64,000 bases of DNA from Halioxenophilus sp033283405 (GCF_033283405.1 NZ_JAWMQR010000009.1:181428-245427), one strand, 5' to 3'. Shown: positions 1 to 8,991, counted from the stretch's first letter. Notes: a model not told the origin generated them from the letters alone. A program made the numbers and translations.

Positions 1-576
1 CGATTTGCCCAGGCAACCGGGCGGGAACAACCTTACGACGAAGAGTGGGGCCGGCAAACGCGGCCGGTTATCCATGTCAGCTGGTACGATGCCAGCGCCT
101 ATGCGGTGTGGTTGAGTGAGCAGACCGGCAATCACTACCGCCTGCCCACTGAAGCCGAATGGGAGTACGCCGCCCGTGTCGGTACCAGCAGCAACTTCTC
201 CTTCGGTGACTGTATTACCACCAACCTGGCCAACTACGATGGCAACTACACGCTCGATGGCTGCAGTGCCGATACCGGTAACTATCGCGAGCAGACGCTC
301 AGTGTGAAAAGTTTCGCCGCCAACGACTTTGGTCTGTACGACATGCACGGCAATGTCTGGGAGTGGGTGGCCGATTGTCTGACCAGCAATTATGACAATG
401 CCTCAGCCGAGGGTGCAGCCGCCAGTGAGACGGATTGTGAAAACAGCGAAGTAAAGGTGATTCGCGGCGGCTCCTGGTATTTTGAACCTGGTTTTTTGCG
501 CTCCTCTTTCCGCAATGGCTTTGAGATGGCCAACGATGACGACGATGTCGGTTTTCGTCTGGTGCAGGAGCTCTAG
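1..576 (+). CDS. Formylglycine-generating-enzyme (SUMF1/FGE-sulfatase) domain protein, 5' end outside window
   Basis: The reading frame is open from the first base, so the N-terminus lies outside the window; 191 residues are visible. They hold the conserved C-terminal part of the FGE-sulfatase/SUMF1 fold: a PVIHVSWYDASAY block, the RLPTEAEWEYAAR block, an MHGNVWEWVAD block and the terminal RGGSWYF...DVGFRL block. Family members either convert sulfatase cysteine to formylglycine or act as non-haem iron or structural domains (EgtB/PvdO type). The pair of catalytic cysteines of true FGE is not evident, so a sulfatase-maturing role is not supported. A vWA protein follows about 1.2 kb downstream. 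Confidence 0.9.
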   Translation, partial: RFAQATGREQPYDEEWGRQTRPVIHVSWYDASAYAVWLSEQTGNHYRLPTEAEWEYAARVGTSSNFSFGDCITTNLANYDGNYTLDGCSADTGNYREQTLSVKSFAANDFGLYDMHGNVWEWVADCLTSNYDNASAEGAAASETDCENSEVKVIRGGSWYFEPGFLRSSFRNGFEMANDDDDVGFRLVQEL

Positions 577-642
577 CTGCGCCAGGCGTAGCTAGAGCTA
601 AAGCGTGGCAAGGAATGAAAGGAGAGAGAAAATAAGGCCCAT

Positions 643-694
643 AAAAAAACCGGTGTGGCGATAGATTGTTGGGAACATCTACGGCCCACCGGTT
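643..694 (-). terminator. Rho-independent terminator for the minus-strand gene at 801-1529
   Basis: An 8-bp perfect inverted repeat (AACCGGTG at 648-655, CACCGGTT at 687-694) is followed, on the minus strand, by a run of seven T (643-649). It lies about 105 bases past the stop codon of the minus-strand gene. The loop is long (31 bases) but may pair internally. Confidence 0.55.
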
Positions 695-800
695 AACGGG
701 GATAAATAAAAACAACGAAACTAAATAACTAACTTGATAAAACAGGTTTGGGAAAACTGGCTTGCTGCGATTGCCCTTAAAGCCCTCGCTGAGTAGGCCA

Positions 801-1529
801 CTAACTGGCAACACTCAGCCAACTGCTTACATAGACGATGTTGCCAATGGTAAGTTCCGGAAATTCACGAAAATCCATCACACATTGAAAAATAGTTTCG
901 CCGCACTCGACGCTGGCCAGGCGAAACCGGTGGCCCGTGACGGGGTTGGCCTCCAGTTCCGTCGCTACCACCACGCCACAGAATGTGGCTAGCGGAGCAA
1001 AGGCCTGACGGGCTTCGAGCACGGCATAAGGGCCTTCGGGGAAAAACGAACCTGGGCCAATGGTCGGCCCTTGATCCTCTGCGCTCATCGCCTTTTGGAA
1101 GGCAGCCAGGTCGGGCCAAACTTCACCGCCTTCCACAAACGCGGTGATTGGCAGTGCAACGGTTTTACCCAGAGTGATCTCCTGTTGCGCTTTTTCGCAA
1201 TTGCCCACGGCCAGCAGCTGTGGATAGAGCAGGTGGCCATCGGGGCTCAACACATCCACCGCCAGCAGGCTACAGAACGGGCAGTGGTTGTCGTCATCGG
1301 GCAGCCACGCCTCTGGCCGAACGTTAACCGTGTGGCCGGTGCTGAGCGTGGGGATAAAGCAGCTGGCGGCCGGGTGCAGCCAGAGCTCGGCGCGGGCGGC
1401 GGGCAGACAAAACGAGGTGGGCTCGTTGGCCGGATAGGGGCGGCAGCTGTCGCCGGCCCAGACCGTCTCCATAAAGGTGATCAACTCCTCCTCGGAGTAG
1501 ATGCCGATGGCAGTTAGATGGCTGGCCAT
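801..1529 (-). CDS. Hypothetical protein, 242 aa
   Basis: I do not recognise this protein. It is soluble, without signal peptide or membrane segment, acidic, and contains a CPFC pair (about residues 83-86) in a segment reading NHCPFCSLLAVDV, which could bind a metal or form a disulfide. The C-terminal half is a run of short beta-like strands ending in ELTIGNIVYVSSWLSV. The start ATG at 1529 follows a GGAG-like ribosome site. The gene is transcribed away from the vWA gene and has its own terminator, so it appears to be a single-gene unit. Codon usage resembles the neighbours. Confidence 0.7.
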   Translation of the reverse strand: MASHLTAIGIYSEEELITFMETVWAGDSCRPYPANEPTSFCLPAARAELWLHPAASCFIPTLSTGHTVNVRPEAWLPDDDNHCPFCSLLAVDVLSPDGHLLYPQLLAVGNCEKAQQEITLGKTVALPITAFVEGGEVWPDLAAFQKAMSAEDQGPTIGPGSFFPEGPYAVLEARQAFAPLATFCGVVVATELEANPVTGHRFRLASVECGETIFQCVMDFREFPELTIGNIVYVSSWLSVAS

Positions 1530-1805
1530 GGGGTTCTCCTTACCTGATGTTCGCCGATTAATTGATGCTCTGCGTTGGATGGCCGAAACGTGAAATGCAA
1601 CGCAATTTTTTTACTTAGAAAGTAACGTAACTTTTTTACTAAGCTTGAAAGGCTGCTGTGCCGATTATTTTTTTGGGGCCTGTGCCTCTGTAGAGCAGAG
1701 GGTGGCAATCGAAAGCTGCAGGTTGCAACCTACAGTCACCGCTGTTTTGTCGGTTACACTAAGCCGTTGTTAACGGATCAATGTCGTGGAATTAAGGCGT
1801 ACTAG

Positions 1806-2690
1806 ATGAAAATCAGAAGCAGGGAGATAAACGTATTCAGCATGTCGGCACTCGACCTGTTTGCCTCGGCACTGGGTGCGTTTATGTTGCTGGCCATTAT
1901 GGCCTTGCCCTTTTTTCCCAATACCGGCGACTCCCCGGAACTGGTGGCCGAGGTGCGTGATGAGCTGGAACAGGCGCAAAAAGATCTGGAGGAGCAGAAA
2001 CAGGTCAACACTGATCTCGAGCAACAGAACAGCGATCTGCAGCAGCAGAAAAAGGAGTTGGAGGATGAGCTCGAAGAGCAGAAGCGCAGCACTTCCAAAG
2101 TCTCCTTCCCCACCATCGATATTGTTATCGCGCTGGATACCACGGCCAGTATGGATGAGCAGGTGGCCGGTATTCGAACAGAAATTGTGCAGCTGGCCGA
2201 TCTGATTATGAACCTCTCGCCGGATGCCGCCATGGGCATTATCGATTTTAAAGATCGCTGCGAGCCCCAGGGGGCCATCCGCAGCCTGGAGATTACCCCG
2301 CTCACCGACACCACACTCTCCAGCCTGCAGAATTTCGCCAACACCATGAAGCCCGGCTCATCCAACTGCAATCAGGATGTGGAAGAGGCGGTGGACCTGG
2401 CCTTGAACAAAGCGCTGGCCATGCGCTGGCGGCCGGTTACCCAGGCCAAAACCATTATTATCATCACCGACAACCCCACCTACGCCGACAAAGTGAGCGC
2501 CACCTTTGCCAGTGCCAGCCGCTTTCACGCCCAGGGCGAGCAGAATCAGGTCTCCACCGTGTTCGTCAACACCGGCTCCAACGCCAATGGCAAAACCTAT
2601 CTGGAGCGGCTGGCGCGGGAGGGCGGTGGCAAGTTTGTTACCGGTGGTGGCAGTTTTACGGCCACCATCCTGCTGGCTCTGGCCGAGTAA
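1806..2690 (+). CDS. Membrane-anchored coiled-coil protein with C-terminal von Willebrand factor A domain
   Basis: 294 aa. Residues 1-15 are a short basic cytoplasmic tail, about 16-37 form one hydrophobic segment entered by SALDLFASALGAFML, and about 45-95 are a heptad-rich Glu/Gln coiled coil. Residues 103-294 are a vWA domain with a MIDAS-like motif DTTAS (Asp111, Thr113, Ser115). The order single TM, coiled coil, periplasmic vWA recalls stator-type proteins (MotB/ExbD/ZorB-like N-termini with an acidic residue at the TM entrance), but no MotA/ExbB partner is present in the window. Function is unknown; the FGE-like gene upstream may belong to the same system. Confidence 0.8.
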   Translation: MKIRSREINVFSMSALDLFASALGAFMLLAIMALPFFPNTGDSPELVAEVRDELEQAQKDLEEQKQVNTDLEQQNSDLQQQKKELEDELEEQKRSTSKVSFPTIDIVIALDTTASMDEQVAGIRTEIVQLADLIMNLSPDAAMGIIDFKDRCEPQGAIRSLEITPLTDTTLSSLQNFANTMKPGSSNCNQDVEEAVDLALNKALAMRWRPVTQAKTIIIITDNPTYADKVSATFASASRFHAQGEQNQVSTVFVNTGSNANGKTYLERLAREGGGKFVTGGGSFTATILLALAE

Positions 2691-3165
2691 CGGTTTTCCC
2701 CCATCTTCCTGGTGGCTCGTTGCCAGTAGTCGTTTGAGTTGCCGTTTCAAAACCCAGGCAGCTGCTCGCCTGGGGTCTCTACGGGTCTGATTTTGGGCCG
2801 CTTTCAGTCGGATAACCAACACCCCAAGCACACCATTTTCACCCCTGCTGGCGGCTATTCAGCGCCCGTTGAACAGCCCTTTTCCAGCCCCTGGACAGGG
2901 GCTGGAAACTAGACACTACTGAACACCATTGTTGACTAAAAACGGCTCGCCGTTGTACCCTTAAACCCTTTCAGTGCCTAGAAAATGCGGCTACAACAGG
3001 GGTTTAAGGACAAGCTCTCCGGGCTGCACAAACCGACAAAAACAATAGCTGGTGGGCGGCTCAAAGGGTGCCAATGCAGTGCCCGAGCGCGGCGCAACCA
3101 GTAGCAATCTTTCGGCAAAGTCGTTCACAGCGGACGACCCTTTACTTACCGGAGTGTAATCGAAG
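2691..3165. other. Gene-free stretch, 475 bp, with two hairpins
   Basis: No convincing ORF. It contains CCCAGGC/GCCTGGG (2753-2759 with 2768-2774), shortly after the vWA stop, and a 13-bp perfect stem with a two-base loop at 2881-2908. The last ~150 bases should hold the promoter for the acyl-CoA dehydrogenase block. Confidence 0.6.
2881..2908. terminator. Strong perfect hairpin (13-bp stem, 2-nt loop)
   Basis: TTTCCAGCCCCTG at 2881-2893 pairs perfectly with 2896-2908. There is no T-run on either strand, so it is either a weak terminator, a cruciform-forming palindrome or a REP-like element. Confidence 0.4.
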
Positions 3166-5373
3166 ATGAATTTTGAGCTTTCCGACGATCAGCGAATGAT
3201 GCGTGACTCATTCGCAGGCTTCCTGGATGAGATGAGCAGCATGGAGCGCGTGCGCGCCGCTGCCGAAAAAAATGGTTTTGATGCCGAAATGTGGGCCGGC
3301 CTGGCCGAGCTGGGGGCCTTCTGTCTGCGGGTTCCGGAAGAGTTGGGTGGCTTGGGCCTGGGCGTGATGGACGCTGCGGTGCTGATGGAAGAGGTGGGTC
3401 GTACCCTGGCCTCCGGCCCGGTAGCGGAAACCCTGGTCTCTGCCCGCGTACTGATGACCCTGGCCTCCGACAGCCAGGCCGAACTCTACGAAGCGCTGAT
3501 GGCCGGCTCCAAAATTGTCACTATTGCCTACCACGACGTAGCCAGTCAGCCGAAACAGTGGCTGGCCGGCGGCGCCGTCGCCAACGCTGTGATCGCCAAG
3601 AACGGCAACTCCGTTCTGCTCTACACCCTGCCCGAGACCGAGCGGTTTGAAGAGAACCTGGCCGCCACCTGTATTGCCGAAATCGATTTCGCCAGTGCCG
3701 AAGCCACTGTGCTTGGCGAGGGCCCAGAGGCTGTTGCCGTATTTGAGCAGGGCGTGGAAGAGTGGAAACTGCTGATGGCCGTGGCCCTCTCTGGCCTGGC
3801 CCGCACCGCCGTGGAGATGGCCGCCGAGTACGCCTGTGAGCGTATCGCCTTCGACAAGCCCATCGGTGCCTACCAGGCGATCTCTCACCCATTGGCCGAT
3901 CTGATTACCGAGATTGATGGCGGCAAGTATGTCACCTGGAAAGCGATTCACGATATCGCCAAAGGTGTGGCCGATGCCGGTGCACAGATCTCCATGAGCC
4001 TCTACTGGAATGCCGACACCGCCGCCCGTGCGGTCACCCAATCGCTGCACACCTTTGGCGGTTATGGTCTGGCCACCGAATACGATATTCACCTCTACAA
4101 CCTGCGCGCCAAAGCCTGGCCGCTGGTATTCGGCGATATCAACCGCCTGATGGAAGAGGCCGGTCGCCGCCTGTTTGCCGGTGAAGTGGCCGCTCTGCCC
4201 GATGTGGGCGAAGTGGGTATCGACTTCGACCTGGGCGAAGAGGCTGATGCCATGGCCAAAGAGCTGGACGATCTGTTCAACGAAATTTTGACCCCAGAGC
4301 TGCGTGCCAAGGCACACTACTCTTTCGATGGTTTTGACCGCGGGGTGCATAAAAAGCTGGCTGAGAACCGCTTCCTCTTTCCAGACTGGCCCAAAGAGTT
4401 GGGCGGTCGGGAAGTAGAACCCTATGTTAAATCGGCATTGATGGGCGTTTGGGAAAAACACGGTTGGACCAGCCACCCGGTGGGAACCTCAATGCTGGTC
4501 GGTACCATGATCGACAAGTGTGGTAATGACGAGTTAAAGCAAGAGGTGCTTACCAAAATCGTCAGTGGTGACGCCATCTGTAGTTTGGGCTACTCCGAAC
4601 CCGGTTGTGGTTCCGACGTATTTGCAGCTAAAACCAAGGCTACGCAATTGGAAGATGGCTCCTGGCAAATCGATGGTGCCAAGATGTGGACCAGTGGTGC
4701 CAACATTGCCCAGTATGTATTGATGCTGACCCGCACCAACCCCGACGTGCCCAAGCACAAGGGTTTGACCATGTTTGTGGTACCGCTGGACTCCCCAGGT
4801 ATTGAGGTGCAACCGGTGTTCACTTTCCAGGACGAGCGCACTAACGCCACCTTCTACGATGCTGTACGGGTCTCTGACAAGTACCGTCTGGGTGAGGTGA
4901 ATGGCGGCGTGAAAGTGATGGCCGCAGCGTTGGCACTGGAGCACGGCGGCGGCTTTATGAAAGCCCAGCGTGCAATGTTTGAGGATGCCGAAGAGCTGTG
5001 TGCCGAAATTACCTACAACGGCAAACCGCTAATTGAAGACGTTGATGCGCAAAAACGTTTGGCCCGAGCCCGTTTGCACACCTACATAGGTGAAGTGCTG
5101 GGTAACCGTGCGCTGTGGGTGGGTGTTACCGGCCGGGAGAATAAAGCCTATGGCCCCATGACCAAGATGTTCTCCTCCGAGAAGTTCCAGTCCGACTCCC
5201 GCGACTTGCTTGATTTGACTGCTCCCTATTCACTTTCCAAACGCGAAGGCGCCGCCGGTGAAGTTAACCTGGCTTATCGTCACGCCCACGGTACCACTAT
5301 CTACGGTGGTACCAGTGAAGTTCACCGCAGCATGATTGCCGAGCGTGCGCTTGGCCTGCCGCGTACACGCTAA
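3166..5373 (+). CDS. Double-length acyl-CoA dehydrogenase (two fused ACAD modules)
   Basis: 735 aa, about twice the usual 380 aa. Residues 1-350 form one ACAD module (starts FELSDDQRMMRDSFAGF, contains RIAFDKPIGAYQAISHPLAD). Residues about 360-735 form a second one, with the FAD/substrate-loop sequence CSLGYSEPGCGSDVFAAKT, a MWTSGANIAQYVLML strand and the C-terminal YGGTSEVHRSMIAERALGLPR segment. ACADs oxidise acyl-CoA to 2-enoyl-CoA with FAD and pass electrons to ETF. The classical active-site features are clearest in the second module, and the first may be catalytically degenerate, like the paired subunits of alpha2beta2 steroid side-chain ACADs. It starts an operon-like block with an enoyl-CoA hydratase 13 bp downstream. 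Confidence 0.93.
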   Translation: MNFELSDDQRMMRDSFAGFLDEMSSMERVRAAAEKNGFDAEMWAGLAELGAFCLRVPEELGGLGLGVMDAAVLMEEVGRTLASGPVAETLVSARVLMTLASDSQAELYEALMAGSKIVTIAYHDVASQPKQWLAGGAVANAVIAKNGNSVLLYTLPETERFEENLAATCIAEIDFASAEATVLGEGPEAVAVFEQGVEEWKLLMAVALSGLARTAVEMAAEYACERIAFDKPIGAYQAISHPLADLITEIDGGKYVTWKAIHDIAKGVADAGAQISMSLYWNADTAARAVTQSLHTFGGYGLATEYDIHLYNLRAKAWPLVFGDINRLMEEAGRRLFAGEVAALPDVGEVGIDFDLGEEADAMAKELDDLFNEILTPELRAKAHYSFDGFDRGVHKKLAENRFLFPDWPKELGGREVEPYVKSALMGVWEKHGWTSHPVGTSMLVGTMIDKCGNDELKQEVLTKIVSGDAICSLGYSEPGCGSDVFAAKTKATQLEDGSWQIDGAKMWTSGANIAQYVLMLTRTNPDVPKHKGLTMFVVPLDSPGIEVQPVFTFQDERTNATFYDAVRVSDKYRLGEVNGGVKVMAAALALEHGGGFMKAQRAMFEDAEELCAEITYNGKPLIEDVDAQKRLARARLHTYIGEVLGNRALWVGVTGRENKAYGPMTKMFSSEKFQSDSRDLLDLTAPYSLSKREGAAGEVNLAYRHAHGTTIYGGTSEVHRSMIAERALGLPRTR

Positions 5374-5386
5374 GGGGATATCGAGC

Positions 5387-6205
5387 ATGAGTGAAGCACC
5401 GCATTTGTTGATTGAAGCACAGGGCGCGACCCTGGTCTGTACCCTTAACCGTCCGGATAAACTCAACGCTCTGACCGGCCAAACGATGGCTCTGTTAGAA
5501 GATGCACTACACAAATTTCGTGATACCGAAGCGCTTAAGGTGATGCTGATCCGCGCCACCGGCCGCTACTTCTGTTCTGGCGCCGACCTGCGCGATAACA
5601 GTGATGGCGCGCCACAAATTGACCGCACCGGCGTTGCAATTCGTGAAAAGCATCGCCTGAAGTTGCATGGCATGCACCGCATTTACGACGAGATGGAGCA
5701 CATAGAGAAGCCCATCGTGGTCGCCCACCAAGGCACCTGCGTTGGTGGTGGTCTGGAACTCTCCCTCTCTTGTGATTTCCGCCTGGCCGCCAAGAGCGCC
5801 AGCTACTCCTTCCCGGAAGGCAAGTTTGGTGTGCTACCCGCCAGTAACGGCGTTAGTCGCTTAACCCGTTACGTTGGCCCGCACTGGGCTCGCTACCTGA
5901 TTATGGCCAATAAGCCGGCCGACGCTGAGCGTGCTTTGCTGATGGGCTTGGTGCACGAAGTTTACTCAGATGAGACCTTCGACGCGGATGTGATGGCCTT
6001 TTGTGAACATCTCGCCGGTAACAACGGTGAACAGATGGGTATGGCTAAGCTGGCGATTGAACTTTGCCACGAATTGGGCCGCGATCAGGCTCGTCATATT
6101 GAACGTTTGGGCAACAGCACCTTGATGCTCAACCCGGACTACCTTGCCGGTATTGAGAAATACATCTCGATGATTGGCAGTAAAGGGAAGAGCAAAGGCG
6201 AGTAA
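5387..6205 (+). CDS. Enoyl-CoA hydratase/isomerase family protein
   Basis: 272 aa crotonase-fold protein. The oxyanion-hole segments are visible as YFCSGADLRDN (near residue 65) and GTCVGGGLELSLSCDF (near residue 120), followed by FGVLPASNGVSRLTRYVG. These enzymes hydrate or isomerise enoyl-CoA thioesters in the cytoplasm. I chose ATG 5387 rather than the upstream in-frame ATG at 5336: the 5336 start overlaps the preceding gene, and an AGGGG ribosome site precedes 5387 by about ten bases. The gene lies between two acyl-CoA dehydrogenase genes, so a beta-oxidation-like step on an unusual acyl chain (for example a steroid, terpenoid or branched acid) is likely. The substrate cannot be read from sequence. 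Confidence 0.92.
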   Translation: MSEAPHLLIEAQGATLVCTLNRPDKLNALTGQTMALLEDALHKFRDTEALKVMLIRATGRYFCSGADLRDNSDGAPQIDRTGVAIREKHRLKLHGMHRIYDEMEHIEKPIVVAHQGTCVGGGLELSLSCDFRLAAKSASYSFPEGKFGVLPASNGVSRLTRYVGPHWARYLIMANKPADAERALLMGLVHEVYSDETFDADVMAFCEHLAGNNGEQMGMAKLAIELCHELGRDQARHIERLGNSTLMLNPDYLAGIEKYISMIGSKGKSKGE

Positions 6206-6232
6206 GCCGCACGCTCACATCCTCCTAATAGC

Positions 6233-6268
6233 AGCGCCAAACTCCGGTATCGCCGGAGTTTGGTCGCT
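6233..6268. terminator. Intergenic hairpin between hydratase and acyl-CoA dehydrogenase genes
   Basis: CCAAACTCCGG (6237-6247) pairs perfectly with 6253-6263 over a 5-base loop, extended by AGCG/CGCT with one bulge. Only a short T3 tail follows, so it may be an attenuator or mRNA-stabilising hairpin rather than a full terminator. Confidence 0.5.
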
Positions 6269-6298
6269 TTAAAAACCGCTAATTCGGATTGACATCGG

Positions 6299-7435
6299 AT
6301 GGACTTTAACTGGACTGAAGAACAGGCGGCGTTTCGTGCCACGATTCGCGAAGTTCTGGCAAACACTCTGCCGGAAAACTGGGAGCACATAGCGCACGGC
6401 CCCGCCTCAAAAGAGCAAACCATTTTTGCCAAGAAAATCTGTGCCGACCTGGCCGCTGCTGGGTTACTCGTACCTCATTGGCCCAGTGAATGGGGCGGCC
6501 GCGATGCCGATCCATGGGAAGCGTTTATCCTCGCTGAAGAGATGTGGATGGCGGGTGAACCCCGTGGTGGCCAGTACATGAACGTCAACTGGATTGGCCC
6601 AATCCTGATGAAGTTCGGTACCGAAGAGCAAAAGCAGACTCACATCCTACCCATGGCCCGTGGTGAAACCTTATGGTGCCAGGGCTTCTCCGAACCGGAG
6701 TCCGGTTCCGACCTGGCCAGCCTGCGCACCCGCGCGGTGAAAGAGGGCGACACCTACAAAATCAACGGCCAGAAGATCTGGACCTCCTACGCCGGCGATG
6801 CCGACACCTGCTTCCTGCTGGCGCGCACCTCCGACGGCAAAAACGGTATCTCCATCTTCCTGGTGCCTATGAACACCCCGGGCATCACCGTGCGCGATAT
6901 TCCCTCCATTATTGGTGAGGGTGATATCCACGAGGTCTTCTTTGACGACGTGGAAGTGCACGAGAAATGGCGTTTGGGCGCCGAAGGCCAGGCCTGGGAG
7001 ATTATCGGCCAGGTGCTGTCGCTGGAGCGCGTGGGCATTCCGCGTTTCTCACTGGCCTCAAAAACCCTGCGCGATGCCGTCACTCTGCTTAAGCAAGAGG
7101 GCCGCTTTGTTGGTGGCGCTATTGAGCAAGCCGCCAAGGCCCACGCAGCCTGTGAAGCCGCTCGTTGGTTCAGCTACTTTATTATCGACAAGCGCGCCAA
7201 AGGGATTCAGGCCGGGCCGGAGGCCAGCGTTGGCCGCTTCTCCACCGTTATCTGTGAGCGATTGGTCAGCGAATTTGTGGTTGAGCACATACCGGAAGCG
7301 ATCAGTGGCGTGCACCCCATGCTGCTTGCCCACCACCAGCGCGGCATTGTTGCCGGTATCGCCTCTGGCGCCGCTGAGATTCAGCTCAACATTATCGCCA
7401 CCCAATTCCTGGAACTGCCGAGGGAGCCACGCTGA
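6299..7435 (+). CDS. Acyl-CoA dehydrogenase family protein (full-length member of a pair)
   Basis: 378 aa, normal ACAD length. The N-terminal helical domain starts DFNWTEEQAAFRATIREVL. The middle beta domain has GETLWCQGFSEPESGSDLAS and KINGQKIWTSYAGDADTC, and the C-terminal helical domain ends SGAAEIQLNIIATQFLELPR. It is predicted to oxidise an acyl-CoA with FAD. Its stop codon overlaps the ATG of the next gene (TGATG), so the two products are probably made in equal amounts and may assemble as a heteromer, as in FadE pairs of steroid catabolism. The ATG at 6299 is the only good start. Confidence 0.93.
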   Translation: MDFNWTEEQAAFRATIREVLANTLPENWEHIAHGPASKEQTIFAKKICADLAAAGLLVPHWPSEWGGRDADPWEAFILAEEMWMAGEPRGGQYMNVNWIGPILMKFGTEEQKQTHILPMARGETLWCQGFSEPESGSDLASLRTRAVKEGDTYKINGQKIWTSYAGDADTCFLLARTSDGKNGISIFLVPMNTPGITVRDIPSIIGEGDIHEVFFDDVEVHEKWRLGAEGQAWEIIGQVLSLERVGIPRFSLASKTLRDAVTLLKQEGRFVGGAIEQAAKAHAACEAARWFSYFIIDKRAKGIQAGPEASVGRFSTVICERLVSEFVVEHIPEAISGVHPMLLAHHQRGIVAGIASGAAEIQLNIIATQFLELPREPR

Positions 7436-8340
7436 TGGATTTAACACTCAACGAAGACCAGCTCGCGGTTGAAGGCGCCATCGATAAGCTGGCCGAAGAT
7501 TTCTCCTCGTCACCGGTCGACTTCCACGGCTTTGCCCTGGTTAGCGATGATCTCGATCGTGAATTAGAAGAGGGCGGTTACTTTGAAATTGCCGCAGTAC
7601 CGGAGATGGGGCCACTGTCAGCGGCGGTCTCTGTCGCCCGTTTAGCCCAGTTGCCCTACACCGCCGAGGTGGCGCTCTCCATGCTGGTGCGTCCGCACCT
7701 CGACATCGAACTGCCGCGCCCCTTTGGTGTGATTGAGCATGGTCGTCCCGGCCGCTTTGTCGCCATGGCTAAAACTCTGATTATTATCGATGGTGACTCG
7801 GTCGGTATCGCCCACCCGCAAGCGGGTGATGTCGAAGCGCTGCCGGACTCCCTGTTTGCCTACCCCATGGGTAAATTGGTGGGCTCACCCGAGGTAAAAA
7901 CCCTGGATGCCGAAACCGCCGCCACCGTGAAAACTTGGCTGCGCGTCTCTAGCGCCGCTGAAATTGCTGGGCTGATGCAGGCCGCCCTCGACTGCATTGT
8001 TGAGCACGTGAGTGTGCGCAAGCAGTTTGGCCGTCCGCTGGGTACTTTCCAGGCGCTGCGTCATCGCCTCTCTGAGTGCGCCGTATTAACCGGCGGTGTG
8101 CGCTGGTTGGCTTTAAAGGCTGCTTGGTCTGGTGATGCCGGTGATGCCGCCTTGGCTTGTCTGCACGCCCAGGACAGCGCCACTCGCATCATCTACGACG
8201 TGCACCAGATGAGCGGTGCCATGGGTATGACCCTGGAGATGGATCTACACCTCTGGACCTACCGCATGAAGGCCCTTATTTCTGACCTGGGTGGCCGCGG
8301 TGGCCAGGCGCAGGTGGTGGCCGAACACTGTTTCGCCTAA
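7435..8340 (+). CDS. Acyl-CoA dehydrogenase-like protein, short partner subunit
   Basis: 301 aa, some 80 residues shorter than a typical ACAD. The N-terminus (MDLTLNEDQLAVEGAIDKLAEDF) and the C-terminal helical domain (VSVRKQFGRPLGTFQALRHRLSE, then MSGAMGMTLEMDLHLWTYRMKALI) are clear, but the middle beta domain that carries the FAD/substrate loop is much reduced. Such degenerate ACADs act as non-catalytic partners of a full ACAD. It is translationally coupled to the previous gene by a one-base overlap and is followed by a terminator (8395-8426), so it ends the operon that starts at 3166. Confidence 0.88.
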   Translation: MDLTLNEDQLAVEGAIDKLAEDFSSSPVDFHGFALVSDDLDRELEEGGYFEIAAVPEMGPLSAAVSVARLAQLPYTAEVALSMLVRPHLDIELPRPFGVIEHGRPGRFVAMAKTLIIIDGDSVGIAHPQAGDVEALPDSLFAYPMGKLVGSPEVKTLDAETAATVKTWLRVSSAAEIAGLMQAALDCIVEHVSVRKQFGRPLGTFQALRHRLSECAVLTGGVRWLALKAAWSGDAGDAALACLHAQDSATRIIYDVHQMSGAMGMTLEMDLHLWTYRMKALISDLGGRGGQAQVVAEHCFA

Positions 8341-8394
8341 ACCGGCAGCTTTGGCTTTCGGTTATCGGACCCGGCTGAACATCGAAAATTAGAG

Positions 8395-8426
8395 AGCGGA
8401 CTGTGTTGCCATGGTCCGCTTTTTTT
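8395..8426 (+). terminator. Rho-independent terminator of the acyl-CoA dehydrogenase operon
   Basis: The stem AGCGGAC (8395-8401) pairs perfectly with GTCCGCT (8414-8420) and is followed at once by six T. It overlaps the longest possible ORF of the next gene, which argues that the thioesterase start lies downstream of it. Confidence 0.85.
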
Positions 8427-8453
8427 ATGCACAAAAATAAAGGCAGTGATGGC

Positions 8454-8915
8454 ATGGCTATGGTAAGTGAGCAGGAACAGTTTACCGCGCTGGAACAGGC
8501 GGGCTGGGTAAAGATGGATATTCAACAGGGGTTCACCGGTTACATAGGCCCCTATTGGCGTAAACAGGAGGAGCAGGGCACAACCATTGGCTTGTTGGTT
8601 GCCGAGCGTCATGCCAACACCCATATCGGCAGCCTGCACGGCGGCGCGTTGATGAGTTTTGCCGATATTGGCTTGGGCATGGGTGTTGTCTTCGCCATGG
8701 GTGAAAAGGCGCAACAGTGCGTTACCACAAGCCTCAATACCCAATTTGTCGGCATCGCTAAGATGGGTGATTTTGTCACCTTGCAGCCGGAGGTGGTGCG
8801 CCAAACCCGGCAACTGGTGTTTGTGCGTGGCCTGGTAAAAAGTGGTGATAAAGTGATTGCCAATGTCGATGGCATCTGGAAATTACTGGAAGGTGAATTA
8901 AAGCGGCCGGATTGA
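8454..8915 (+). CDS. PaaI-type hotdog thioesterase
   Basis: 153 aa from the ATG at 8454. The hotdog-fold signature HGGALMSFADIGLGMG (near residue 57) follows a NTHIGSL strand, as in PaaI/YbgC-like acyl-CoA thioesterases, which hydrolyse acyl- or aryl-CoA to free acid and CoA. The open frame reaches back to a GTG at 8403 and an ATG at 8427, but these lie inside or directly against the terminator hairpin. ATG 8454 (or 8460) with an upstream AAAGG is therefore preferred. Next to the ACAD operon it may release CoA from dead-end intermediates. Confidence 0.85.
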   Translation: MAMVSEQEQFTALEQAGWVKMDIQQGFTGYIGPYWRKQEEQGTTIGLLVAERHANTHIGSLHGGALMSFADIGLGMGVVFAMGEKAQQCVTTSLNTQFVGIAKMGDFVTLQPEVVRQTRQLVFVRGLVKSGDKVIANVDGIWKLLEGELKRPD

Positions 8916-8991
8916 TAGCCGTGGGCTGTTCAAATGGGGGGACGCGCGAAAAATAAAATGCGAACACTATTGCAGCTTAGAAAGAAGCACA

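Noticed and set aside
1..576. FGE-domain protein as a sulfatase-maturing enzyme
   Set aside because: No sulfatase gene is nearby and the two catalytic cysteines are not evident in the visible part.
3208..4476. 422-codon ORF antisense to the double acyl-CoA dehydrogenase
   Set aside because: Shadow frame; the plus-strand gene is unambiguous.
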